From: Bipolaris cookei
Taxonomy: Eukaryota; Ascomycota; Dothideomycetes; Pleosporales; Pleosporaceae
Length of the DNA stretch: 64,000 nt
Assembly: GCA_002286855.1 (NCBI GenBank)
Contig: NRSV01000052.1
Span: forward strand, 1 to 64,000
Direction of reading: 5' to 3'
Shown here: positions 44,188 through 55,298 of the stretch, in pieces
How the letters are laid out: every line of letters begins with the position of its first letter
Position numbering within the stretch: the stretch's first letter is position 1
Notes under the pieces: generated by a model
The model's database searches: none
Told to the model about the DNA's origin: nothing
What the model saw: only the letters and a program-made list of their open reading frames with translations
Program-made: the position numbers and the translations under genes

Positions 44188-45047
44188 TTACCGCTCCTCC
44201 TTAACCCCATCAACCCACACATCCACCAACTCATTATAAAAGCACAAATACCCAGCAATCGGTGCACTCTCTAAAATCGGATATCTATAATACCACACCA
44301 AATTCTTGTACAACCTGCCGTTAATATTGACATGATAATACTCGGCCTGCCCCTTATACGGACACAGCGTCAACGTATCGCTGGGCTCCAGATACTCCCA
44401 TTTGACGCTCGTAGGAGGAACATAGTACCGCGATCTTAGTGTTGTTTCTAGCAGGAACAGCGCGCTGGTCGTCTCGGCCAGCGTCACGCCATCGACGGCT
44501 ACTTTGATGCTGCGGGATGATGGTAGGATATCGATGCGTTTGCAGGGGTCTTTAGGGTGGCAGTAGATTTGCATGTCTTCTTCGAGCCATTGGTCCATGG
44601 CTTGGAAATCTACTTTTACAAGATCTTTTAGCACACCGGAGTGGAAAACAAGAATGCGGTTTGTGCTGCGGGTGCCGACGGTTAAGGTGCCTAGGTATGC
44701 GGCTCCGTCGGTGCTGTCGATTACTGCTTCCCTGGATAGTTTTGCGTCTGCGGTGAAGCTCGAAATGGGGATAAAGTATCTTGACTCAGTTAGCAATTGA
44801 AGCGTCCCGAATAGAGAAGGCTATTGGTATACTGTGGATATCGTAGGTCAAGTTCCCATACATGATGTGCCTTGGTGGTATCGAACGCATATTTCCCGTT
44901 GAAAAGGCCGCGGACGCGTCGAGATGTTGGCTCGATCCTCTTTGGCCCATCGCAAACAAGCTTTTGAGCTAGCTTTACCAAACTGTATTCGTTAGTGATG
45001 ACCAATTGTAATGTGGTTGGGTGAAGTTACTCCGCAGTTGAAGCCAT
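44188..45047 (-). CDS. DUF427 domain protein
   Basis: Exons 45047-45031, 44982-44833 and 44779-44188 (introns 48 and 53 bp with CACTAAC and GCTAAC branch sites) give 252 residues starting MASTADLVKLAQKLVCDG. Two DUF427-type repeats are visible: first RVRGLFNGKYAFDTTKAHHV with RYPQYFIPISSF, and later IKVAVDGVTLAETTSALFLL, RYYVPPTSVKWEYLEPSDT, CPYKGQAEYYHV and VDVWVDGVK. DUF427 proteins are small beta-rich proteins of unknown biochemical role in bacteria and fungi. The model begins with a 17-nt first exon, which explains why no ATG sits at the front of the long frame. It appears intact and probably cytosolic. Confidence 0.82.
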
Positions 45048-46278
45048 TACTAGTACTTGGTTTTAAAGCAACGCGAGTTGTCTTGCAGAAACACTGTCTT
45101 TTTCAAAGTGAGTAGGAATGAGAACTATTCCTGGTTATGTATTACGGACTGGGAGTGGTGATGTCGCCCATAGAAGCGGGGAAGGTGCAGGTCCGGCAGG
45201 AATAGCCGAAGGCGCTTACAAAACAACAACGGCTACATGGCGCGAATATCGTCATTGATATTGAAAGTTTAGCCTATTTCCAATATGTTTCGGTGAGAAA
45301 GGTATTATTCGAACTTAATATCTGGGTTGAACTTAATGTGATTCCAGTAATATCTCTAGTGGTTACTCCTAATCTATAGATGGATGTGCAGTACTTCTTA
45401 CACTCGGCTATCCCGGGAACGATGCACTGCATCGGTACACGTTCTATTCCACGATTCTCCATCAGTGCCTGCGACTGCTAACTCGAATGGACATTTGAAA
45501 CAATGTGTTCGTAAATGGTCCGTGTAGATACTCACACTATGATATAGGGCGATTCCTGGTGTTATGGAGTTTATATACCTAATCTGATCCACTTCTCAAA
45601 ATAGCATGTCTGTTTTCATATCTCGCATAGAAGACGTCTAGGATTATGACAAAAGATACTTGAGATTGTTAAAATAAGACGATTGAATTCGGTTCATTCA
45701 TTTTCGTTCATATTTGAGAATTAGGTATATTTGTTGATATTCTCAAGTTCAGATAGTTTCCCGTTTCTCGTCTCCCTTTACTATTTTGCTTTCGTCATGC
45801 CCTTTTTCACTAGTCAGTAGTATTTTGGAGTTGACAGGACTCTCTATAAGCTTCATTCTCATTATTCAGAGCTTATCGAAATTGACATCTTCTGTTGCCG
45901 CTTCTTGCTCCATCAGTGTTGTGCTTCTGACCCTTAGGCATGTCGAAAATCTCTAATCGTGTAAATCACCAGTTTTTTTTTAGTACAACGATAGCAAAAC
46001 ACTAGTATCTGCTCCTTCCTTTATAGTATACAAGAAGCTGCAACCATATATCAAACTACAACTGCAAAGGCGCTCACGACTCGTGGATGGAAGTTCATCA
46101 TTTTCTGACAATGACTATATGATCCCGCAGGAAACTTGGAGGAATTTTCTTTTCTACATATAGAGACCATTCTTGTCTTATCGGGTCTTCGAATATCTCA
46201 CCTTCGATATCAGAGAAGATGGCGAAGACTAGTAGTTTTTTTCTAGAAAGCTTCTTTTATATACCTCTTGGAAAATAT
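45048..46278. other. AT-rich intergenic region
   Basis: No supported gene. It separates the DUF427 gene from a pogo-like element. Confidence 0.45.
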
Positions 46279-46362
46279 ATAACGTGGTTCACAAGCGAGT
46301 CGCTCACCCAAGCAAGTCGCTCACGCCCCACCAGAGCGTCAACGTCGACACTACAACGCGTA

Positions 46363-48139
46363 ATGGCTCAGCAACGCACTAGTCAAACCTCCTATACTGA
46401 AGCAGCCTTAAACTTTCTCTTTTTGATATCCAATTGCAACATATTCAGAACCAAAGATGTGCTGCCTCTATCTACAACATGCCTCAACTTTGTCTGATCG
46501 ACGGGCTGGAAAATGCCCCCAACGCAACTGTGAAGCGAAATCAAAACATCTAAACAAGCTAGAAGAGGAGGCTGTAGTTGAGCGTATTCTTGAAGATTCT
46601 GCGCGAGGATTTGTGCCTACGAAATCTGGAGTTCGAGCAATGGCTAATAGACTATTGCATGAGCGCGCTAGAAACCCTGCTGGCAAGAACCGGGTTGACA
46701 ACTTTGTCAAGCAAACTCCTGAGCTCCGTACGCGCTGGAGCCGTNNNNNNNNNNNNNNNNNNNNNTGAAGTTCGAGCAATGGCTAATAAACTATTGCATG
46801 AGCGCGCTAGAAACCCTGCTGGCAAGAACCGGGTTGACAACTTTGTCAAGCAAACTCCTGAGTTCCTTACGCGCTGGAACCGTCCTTATGATCACCGGCG
46901 AGCTGCCTGTGAGGACCCAGCGGCTATCCAGTGCTGGTTCGATCTAGTCAAGGCGACAAAGCAGAAGTGGGGTATTGTGGACGACGATATCTACAATTTT
47001 GATGAAACTGGCTTTGTAATGGGCAAGATTTTATCACGGTTAGTTATCACAGGCTCTAAAGGATATGGCAAAAAGAAGCGGATACAGTCAGGCAACCGTA
47101 AGTGGGTTATTGTGATCCAAGACGTAGGCGCGTTAGGTCACCAGCTACTACCCTTCATTATCTTTGCGGGCAAGGTGCTTATCGACGTTTGATTTGAGAA
47201 CCTGCCTACCGACTGGGTGCTTGAAGTCAGTCCTAATGGCTGGATGAATAACCAGCTTGCTCTTGCGTGGCTAGAGCACTTTGGTACCCATACAAAGAGG
47301 CAGACTGTTGATAGGTATCGACTGCTCGTTATCGACGGCCATGAGAGCCACTGCTCGGTCGATTTTCAAGATCTTTGTAAGGAGAAGAATATTGTTCTTC
47401 TCTGCATACCTGTATACTCGTCTCACCTATTGTAGCCCCTTGATACCGCCTGATTCGCGCCGTTGAAGCGCAAGTATGGCGACGCCGTTTCAGGCCTGGC
47501 ACGCAACTACACCCACTATATTAGTAAAGAGACCTTCCTACTAGCTTTTAAGACTGCTTTTGAGCAGTCCTTTACGAAGGAGAATATCCAAGCTGGCTTT
47601 AGAGGCGCTGGGTTAATCCTACATAACCCACAGGCGGTGCTATCGAATCTTGATGTAGTGGTGCAGACACCAAGACAATCACTGGAACGGATAGACGCCT
47701 GGGAGGCGCAGACGCCGCGCAACGCCCGCGAAGTCGAGGCTCAAAGTACTCTCATTTGACAGAGAGTAAGAAATCGGTGTGGGTTTTCCGCAAGTTTACT
47801 TGACGAGCAGGCTGCACCGTTGAGCAAAGGGGCTCAGCAAATGTCACATAAGGTGACGCTAATGATGGAGAAGATAGCTACCCTTCAAGAAACTCTAGAT
47901 GCGGCAAATAAGCGTAAAAGCCGCAAGTGGTGATATGTACGGACATAAGGGACTCTTACTGTTGAAAAGTACAAGAAATATCAGTTGAACAGGCGAGTAG
48001 CAGTCGTGGCGACGGTGAGAGCGCGTCGAAGAGGGTACGAGGAAAGAGGCGGTGCGGGCGTTGCAAGCAGACTGAACATAACGCTCGTACCTGCGTAGTT
48101 GAGATAGATAATGCTAGAGATAGCAGCGATTCTAACTAG
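46363..48139 (+). pseudogene. pogo/Fot-type (DDE_1) transposase with zinc knuckle, disrupted
   Basis: ATG 46363 begins MAQQRTSQTSYTEAALNF, followed by frame changes within the helix-turn-helix part. After the gap come YNFDETGFVMG (first aspartate, near 47000) and LVIDGHESH (second, near 47330). SSHLL, stop, PLDTA follows, where a TAG precedes the third aspartate. A TGA also lies at 47190-47192. The C-terminus has the zinc knuckle CGRCKQTEHNARTC and ends at 48137-48139. The same 118-bp segment (VRAMANRLLHERARNPAGKN) appears on both sides of the N run. The gene is dead in this assembly. Confidence 0.82.
46745..46765. other. assembly gap (21 N) flanked by a near-identical repeat
   Basis: 46627-46744 and 46767-46885 are almost the same sequence with a few substitutions (for example CTCCGTACGCGCTGGAGCCG versus TTCCTTACGCGCTGGAACCG). 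This is what results when two contig ends from different or overlapping copies are joined across a short placeholder gap. Confidence 0.8.
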
Positions 48140-48246
48140 TAATTTAATATACTATAATAGTTTGTTGAATGTAATAAAAGTGCGTGATAACGTGTCGACG
48201 TTGACGCTCTGATGGGGCGTGAGCGACTCGCTCGTGAACCACGTTA

Positions 48247-49030
48247 TAGCAATGAAACTATATTTACGAGTGAGTCAAAGGGATGAGCTTTTCTTATGCG
48301 TTCTTCAACTCACATAACCAAATACCCGTGTTCACTGATTACCCACTGATGTAATCAGTCTTCAATCACTTTTCAGTGACGAGTTTTATATCTTTAAAGC
48401 TTCTTTGCATAGATCGGTGACAAAAGAACCATTGTAGCCAGCACAATTCCCTCTCTTGCATGAACAAACCCCATTTGCTTGCTCAATGCATCCTGCAGTC
48501 ATTGCTATGAAGTATTCTTGCATCAGCAACGGTCGGGTCTCTTATCGGCGTTTTTTGTTATCTTACCATAGGGGATCATCTCTACATGACAGGGATGCCC
48601 CCTCCAAGTCGACTTCACCCCCAGACCCCGTACGTGTGTATGGGCTTGTAAAGAGGTCATCTCTACCAGGCCCCTGGGGTTGATGTTGAGCAGCAGCTGG
48701 AGACGTGGGGAAAGGACTAGCACCGGCGACCTTCCCGTTTGTGAACTAGCGCACTCGCGTGTTGGGCCTGACAGACTCAGGGAGCGGGCTGGACTGGCGC
48801 AGGACGACAACCGACGGGTGGACCAATGTGCCCTCAACGCTGCCTACAACTACATATACCACCTCTACCACCACCACAGACCAAAGGGCCGTCCAATGTG
48901 CCACGGCGACGTCGCCCGCCCATTCAGCGCCCGCCCAACGTCATAATCCAACTCCTCTGCCTTGTCCATTGACCGCCATCCCTTCCCTCCCGCGACGACG
49001 GTGCCTTGCGAGGGCCATAGCGATAACAGG
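48247..49030. other. 5' flank of the GT31-like gene
   Basis: No supported gene. The C-rich stretch with CACC and CCACC motifs near 48860-48960 probably contains the promoter and 5' leader. Confidence 0.4.
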
Positions 49031-50497
49031 ATGCTAAGAGCAGTGGCTGGCCGCCTGGCGCGACGGCCATGGAGATTTGTCTTCCCCTGCCTCCTATTCT
49101 TCTTCTTCTTTTACTCCCTCTCGCACCGCACGGGGTCGCGTACACAGGGGCCCGTACACAAGGCCAAGACCAAGTCGTTTTTTCCGCCTCTGGAGACAAA
49201 AGCCGCCAACTCGATTGAGCTCGACTACTGCAAGAATTTCCCTACCAAGCTGCTCGAAGAAGTGCAGGTCGTACTCAAGGTGGCCTCGGACGGCGCACAC
49301 GAAACGAAAGCGCACCTCAACACGGTTTCGAGCTGCATCACCAACCTGATCATAGTCGGCGATAGGGACGAGCGACTAGGCGACCGGCAAGTCATTGATA
49401 TTCTAGCGGAGCTGCCTAAGAGCTACCAAAACGACAACCTCGATTTTGAGGCCTATGTCGCGCAGAAAAAGGCACACGAAGGGGGCGAGACAGTCAAGGG
49501 ACAACAGCGGTCGTTCAAGCTCGACCGTTTCAAGTACCTGCCCATGGTGGACAAGGCATACATCACCAACCCAACGGCCAAGTGGTTCGTCTTTGTCGAG
49601 TCAGATGTCTACTTTTTCTGGGATACGCTATTCCGGTTGTTAAGCCAGTTGGATCCCTCTGAGCCTCATTACATGGGCGAACCGCACAAAGGCTCTGAAG
49701 GCCGGCAATTCGCCTACGGTGGGGCGGGTATCGTCCTCTCGCAGGGACTGGTAAGGAAACTCATCCCTGCCAAAACGGTTGGATCGACAGAGATCCCTCG
49801 AGAAAATCGCCTGAGCGTTCGATATGAGAACTGGGTCAAGGAAGAGCAGCGCGGTGACGCTGTGCTAGCCTATGCTATCCAAAACGCGACAGGACATAAG
49901 ATAGCGCCCATGCACCCCACGTTTGCAAGCGACAAAATCAAGGATGTCGTCACTACCAAGGAAAGGTGGTGTGTCCCCATACTTTCGCTCCACCAGGTCA
50001 AGCCGCAGCAGATGGAGGATCTTTGGAAGTGGGAGCGGACTCGACCATACAACACTGTGAGTCTTTTGTACCGTGCGCGCTGATGCACTCTGCTAACATG
50101 ATGGTGACAGAAACCATTTACCTACTCATCATTCCTCTCATACACACACGCCTTCCTCTCCCAAGGTCCCAGCCGCGAATGGTGGGACAATCTCTCGACC
50201 GCGCCCGTCCCCAACGACCGCCCTGCGCACCACAACGCCGGTTCTTGTGGTTCTGAATGCGCCAATGACAACAATTGTTTACAATGGTCATATTCGCAGA
50301 CGGTCTGCCGCCATGCCGACTACATCAAGCTTGGAGACGCGGTAGATCGAGAGAATGGCGGGCAGGGTGAATTCGTCAGCGGTTGGGATACTGCAAAGCT
50401 GCGCGCAATGGGGTTTGGAGTTGAGGGAGAAAACGGACAGCGAGAGTTCTACGCAGGCTGTGAGGAAGCTACGTGGCTTACTCCGAAGGCAGGTTAG
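49031..50497 (+). CDS. GT31-like glycosyltransferase, type II membrane protein with PAN-like C-terminus
   Basis: Exons 49031-50056 and 50111-50497 (54-bp intron, GTGAGT...CAG) give 470 residues. An N-terminal membrane anchor (RFVFPCLLFFFFFYSL) implies a Golgi lumenal enzyme. The catalytic part carries NLIIVGDRDERLGDRQVID, KLDRFKYLPMVDKAYI, the DxD-like metal site WFVFVESDVYFFWDTLF and FAYGGAGIVLSQG, the pattern of fungal GT31/Fringe-like family members. The C-terminal 80 residues have paired cysteines (CGSECANDNNCLQWSYSQ, VCRHADYIKLG) like a PAN/apple module. Donor and acceptor sugars are unknown. The sequence is intact. Confidence 0.82.
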
Positions 50498-51330
50498 ACT
50501 GGGCGATGGAGTGTACCTAGGACATGGAGTACATAATGTTCAGGCCGTGTATAGGGAGGCGTTGCGGTTGCTTGTCAGCACGTTCATGCATGGCGTTTTA
50601 GGTTGGCATATGATTTGGGTATGCGAAGCACGGTAAGCAGCGCGTTGGCGGAACACGATACCGCATATGATTGGGACAAAGATGGCAATTAGGACATGTT
50701 GTTGTGAACGTCGAGATTGGGGACGCGTGGATGAGCGTGTTTCGAACACGGCTTGACCACCTGCTCCCCTTGGCGCAATCTAGGACCCGCTCTTGTCCGG
50801 ATCATATCAGATGGTAGAAGACAAATGTAGCTCGACTATAAGCTGGCATACGCCAGGTATTACAGCTGCCGCCCATGCTTTGGGGCTCTAGTAGAGCTTT
50901 GTGATCATGAGGCCGCGACTGCGAGAGGTTAGCGGCGCACAACTTGGAGCTTGGAGCGCGGGCCTTTCTCCCATTTCGAGCAACGGGACGTGCAGACTTT
51001 TGCATCCGGAAGCCATATGTCGGCTCCCCTGCTAAATTCACGAGTGACATCGTCAGCAATCGCATGCAACGCGCATCCCGTTCGTCGAACCGCTTGTGAC
51101 CTTCACCGAACGAAGCGCTCGGTCGCGTTCGCGGCCCTTGCTTGCTCTTGGCGGCGCTGGCGTGTTTGACGGTGCTATTCGGGAGTGCCCTGGATAATTT
51201 TGCCTGGCGGAGCATGCCCCAGTCCATGATACTCCGGCCAAGGCGATGAGAAATCCAATGCGTCAAAGGCAAGAATAGAACGCATACCGTTACACTTAGT
51301 ACACACACACACGGCTAAGCTTATGCGTAG

Positions 51331-51370
51331 GAGTAACAAGCAACGCGCAGGAGTAACAAGCAACGCGCAG
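51331..51370 (+). repeat. 20-bp tandem duplication
   Basis: GAGTAACAAGCAACGCGCAG occurs twice back to back, right after an (AC)n run at 51299-51312. Confidence 0.9.
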
Positions 51371-51847
51371 GAATTGCCCTCTCCACACCATAGTCACCTG
51401 CGCGGAGCAACGCTTCATCTCCACTTGTACACTACGTATACACGTTAGTTGATATTAAATCCGCTTCTCGAAAGCCTTGGCCCCAAGCAGCGGGTAGCCG
51501 GACCGCTTGTCAGTGCACTAAAAACTACACACTAAATGGTGTGGAATTTACCCCACAGCCCAGCGACAAGCCGTGGTAAGGCGAGGATTCACCCTTCCCA
51601 TATTAATGCGGCCCTACTCTGACGTCGCCGGACCTACTGTGGAACGCGCAAGGTGCCTGAGTCCCCTGTTTTCATAGGCTAGCGATCCTGTTGAGTCGAC
51701 TACCTGCAGATGAAAGTTACAATGAAACCTCTATTTCGGCGAGCAAAAGGCGCCGCGGCGGGAGCATGCTGTGCTTACAGGCAATATCGAAGGAAAAAGT
51801 GTATTCACTAGGATGATTGCAACATAGCTTGGTACTCCATCGACTGG

Positions 51848-51854
51848 TATAAAG
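51848..51854 (+). promoter_or_regulatory. TATA box of the GH131 gene
   Basis: TATAAAG 84 bp before the ATG at 51938, followed by a CA-rich leader, a plausible core promoter position in ascomycetes. Confidence 0.4.
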
Positions 51855-51937
51855 CGAAAGCTCAGTCCAGTGAAACCGTCTCCACAACACCAACTGCATC
51901 CACAGTCTCGACGACACTTCTGTTCACAGCAATCATT

Positions 51938-52855
51938 ATGTTCACCCACACATTCGTTTCCATCGCCCTAGCGGCCTCTGCTGCCCTTGCTGCCCCCGCC
52001 TCAGGCGCTGTTCCTAAGTGCCCTATTGTTTTCGATGGCCGTGTCCCTCTCAACGCCACTCTCGAGTCTTTCGATTCTGCTGCTACCAACACCCTCTTCA
52101 ACGCAGGCTTTGTCAAGGGCAGCAACTTGACCTGGTCGCAAATTCTCAAGTTCCCAGCTGTTGAGAAATCCCGCTTCGACTGCGGCTTCAAGCCTCTCGA
52201 GCTCACCATCTCTGATGCATCCATCTTCATGAAGCAGGTGGGATTCCGTCGCGCCGAGCTCCAGTTTCTCAAGGATGCTGCCGATGGCGAGGGTGGCAAG
52301 GGCGTCAAGACCCTCCACTGGAGTGTCAAGCAGAATCCTCAGAGGGCCTTGAACCTGACCCATGAGTACCTTAACGTGTGGCACGAGGCCGCTGATTTCA
52401 GCAGCAACCAGATCCAATTCCAGGCTGGAACCCTCATTGGCAAGAGCGATGCCGACAAGAGCAGCTTCAAGATTCTTGACCGCACCAACAAGCAGCTTTG
52501 GGCTACCCCCATCGACTTCACCAACTGGCAGAACTTTGCCGTCACTCTCGACTACGTTAAGAAGTGAGTTTGTCTGAGCCAGTATTTTATAATGATAGCG
52601 AAATATAGTACTAACATCCAGCGTAGCGAGGTTACCATCTTCTACAGCAAAGGCAAGAGTGCCCTCAAGAAGGTCGCCGGCCCCATCGCCACTGACATCT
52701 CTGGTGGCGGCCAGTACCACTGCGGCATGCTCAAGAAGCCTACTGGTACCTCTGACGTTGCCAACTCTGGTTTCCAGGAGTCTCCTCTTGACGAGAGCCA
52801 GATCTACGGTGGTCTCTTCCTCGAGGACTCTTCTAATGGCTGTATTTCTCTCTAA
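51938..52855 (+). CDS. GH131 secreted beta-glucanase
   Basis: Exons 51938-52563 and 52627-52855 (63-bp intron, CTAAC branch, acceptor GCGTAG) give 284 residues. The signal peptide is MFTHTFVSIALAASAALAAP. Family GH131 features run throughout: VFDGRVPLNATLESFDS, LTWSQILKFP, FRRAELQF, TLHWSVKQNP, LNLTHEYLNVWHEAADFSS, FKILDRTNKQLWATPIDF, SGGGQYHCGMLKKP and ESQIYGGLFLEDS. GH131 enzymes of fungi act on beta-1,3/1,6- and beta-1,4-glucans and are often induced during plant colonisation. Acceptor choice was set by frame: only the TAG acceptor gives VKNEVTIFYSKG. The gene is intact. Confidence 0.88.
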
Positions 52856-53518
52856 ATCAGTGGTTGCCTCATGGTAAAAATGGGAGCTTGGGGGTTCTAG
52901 ATGGACATGTTCAGTGTACAATGCTGGTGCATAGTAGATTAGTAGTGCATGTGGATCCGTGCAGGTTTGGAGTTTCTAGTGTGAGAATTTTGAGGTTGTG
53001 TTTTAGTGCTTGTACATAGATATGCACAACCTCAGGATTTAATTACTCTTTTACGGATGCTATTCTACTTGGTGTATCTTACTGTGCGTTACTTATGAAA
53101 ATATGTGAGACTTGCGACGTTGCTTCAACATACAAGGATGCTATTGGCACTACTTGATGCCAAGTCTTATAGCGCTTACAAAATAGATAAGTGAACGGCC
53201 TAGTAGTCGATCTTCCATATTGCCCGCGAAACAGATGAATCACTAGCTTGTCATGAATCGATTTCTAGTGTCTTAGTAGATAGTCACATCTACAGGGGTA
53301 TGTAGAAATGGAAAAGTATGGCGAAGACGAATTTCTGTGAATCTGATGCCTGCCTAATTCGGACTAGCTCAGATCACCCGCTGGAATGATGGCATCACAC
53401 ATCTCGAGTCTAGCCTGCCAAAATGACTCTACTGTCGTCTAGCACGTAAAATGTAACTTCCTTCCCACCAAGGGCGCAACGGCCATTTACATACGTATCC
53501 TGCTAGATTCCTGCAAAT
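52856..53518. other. intergenic region
   Basis: GH131 3' flank and promoter of the CAF16-type gene; nothing else recognised. Confidence 0.45.
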
Positions 53519-54445
53519 ATGTCTGGAGCGACAAGTTCAAAAGAAATCGCGCCGTCGATTGACGTGAAAAATCTTAGCTATGCCTTTCCCGATGGCTCGA
53601 GTGGGCTCAAGGATGTTTTTCTCGACCTGCCGCCGGGCAGCAGAACATTGCTGATCGGAGGCAAGTAGCATCCAGGGGCTTGCAACAATATACCAAAGTA
53701 AGGCCGCTAACATGGTGCAGCCAACGGTGCAGGTAAAACCACATTGTTACGTCTCCTCTCGGGCAAGCGCATGGCCCCCGCTAATACCGTCCACATCTCC
53801 GGTATCGACCCTTTCAAGATGGGTTTGGAGGGCGTGACATACCTCGGCCTCGAATGGGTGCTGAACCCCATTGTCCGCACTGACATTGATGTTCCTACCC
53901 TCCTTTCCTCGGTCGGCGGCGACCACTACGCCGAGCGCCGTGACGAGCTCGTGCGCATCCTCGACATCGACTTGAGTTGGCGCATGCATGCTGTGTCGGA
54001 TGGAGAACGGCGGCGTGTGCAGCTCGCCATGGGTCTTTTGAGACCGTGGACAATCCTACTGCTCGACGAGATCACAGTAGATTTGGATCTGCTGTCACGC
54101 AGCAACTTTCTCAATTTCTTGAAGAAGGAGACGGAGACAAGGCCTTGTACGATTGTTTATGCGACGCATATTCTGGATAACCTTGCCACATGGCCGACCC
54201 ATCTGGTACATATGAGTCTAGGCAAGGTGAAGAAGTGGGGGAGCACAGAGGAAATGAATGTCAAGGTTGAGGCAGCTGGTGGTCAGCAATATACGGGGAA
54301 TAGTCAGTTGGGCGAGCTCGTGCTCAAGTGGCTCAAGGAAGATTTGGATGAGAGGGGACCCAGAAATGGAAAGGGAGAGGGTCTGAGTTATCAGAATTTA
54401 GAAGGCAAGGGCGGGTATGGTGCGGAGAAGAGGACGGAGGATTAA
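53519..54445 (+). CDS. CAF16: CAF16-type soluble ABC ATPase (CCR4-NOT associated)
   Basis: Exons 53519-53660 and 53721-54445 give 288 residues, close to yeast Caf16 (289). The single intron has a GC donor (GGAG|GCAAGT) and CAG acceptor. Only this junction yields the Walker A motif GANGAGKTT. The signature [15 protein letters not shown] and Walker [14 protein letters not shown] follow, with a switch-like YATHILDNL. There are no membrane segments. In yeast, Caf16 associates with the CCR4-NOT complex and Mediator subunits. The C-terminal tail is Gly/Lys-rich and variable. The start was chosen as the only ATG upstream in frame; [20 protein letters not shown] fits the family. Intact. Confidence 0.92.
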
Positions 54446-55298
54446 AAAGCGAATGCACGGGAGCATGGAAACTGTGGCTTCAACAATGCCCACGGTTTGT
54501 TAAAGGGTTACCAGGCGTTTTATCGAGGTGGAAACTCAACGATGATACCCCTGTTTCCATACTTCAACATGGGTTCATGATGGTACTAAAGAAGATTTTT
54601 GTAGATCCTATTCATCAGATATTTGGACCATTGCATGTCGCTACCATTCAGTCTTGTCTCGCTTCTTCCCACACGCTATAAGTCGGAGGATGATGAACAA
54701 AGACCTATTCGTGTAGGTGAATACACACTGAGCAGGACGGGTATGAATACCTCTGGGTCACGCACGAGCCGGAATTTTCCAGTATTATAGGGCTCGATTA
54801 GGAGTAAGACAACGAACAGGCACCTGTACATAACGTGTGATAGGGACTCCATGTGCAATGGTAGACGAATCACACGTGTCTGACAGATTACATCACGTGG
54901 CCAAAGCAGCTCGTGCATATTTCGCGTTTGCCACCCCACGCGTCGCCCGCCCGTCCGCACAATTTGATGCCGGGAACGCTCAAGCCTTTTACTCACCACC
55001 TGCGTGTTGCTGATCATGACATGCATGCTATCGACAACTCAGCCCTACTAGAGCGCTTGAGAGCACACTGAGCGGATGCCTTCGGATCCTTGCCGAAACA
55101 AGCCGCCGTCGCGCTATGACGATCGTCATCCAAGTCGCGGCCATTCCTATCGCTTGCTGAGAAACACATCTCCCGCGTAAACGATATTCATGCATTGTAC
55201 GCAATCCTACTAATCCTTCTTTAAGCCGTAGAAGGGCCTTTCCGCGTTGTTCCTCTTGAAACACGACACACCCTCAAGTCAGCGATAGCCACTTCACC
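54446..55298. other. intergenic region
   Basis: Flanks of the CAF16-type and F-box genes; no other gene recognised. Confidence 0.45.

Larger units (their letters stand above)
46280..48246 (+). mobile_element. pogo/Fot-like DNA transposon, family B, with assembly gap
   Basis: The left end TAACGTGGTTCACAAGCGAG and right end CTCGTGAACCACGTTA are inverted repeats. Inner parts GCGTCAACGTCGACA and TGTCGACGTTGACGC also pair. TA flanks each end (46278-46279 and 48247-48248). Related end fragments occur at 433-459 and 761-812. The inside holds one plus-strand transposase. A 21-base run of N at 46745-46765 interrupts it. Confidence 0.83.
50498..51937. other. intergenic region
   Basis: No supported gene; short frames only. 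Contains a small tandem duplication at 51331-51370 and, at its end, the GH131 promoter. Confidence 0.45.

Noticed and set aside
52001..52921. 306-codon minus-strand ORF
   Set aside because: It is the antisense of the GH131 gene and has no family resemblance; codon bias of the sense strand creates it.
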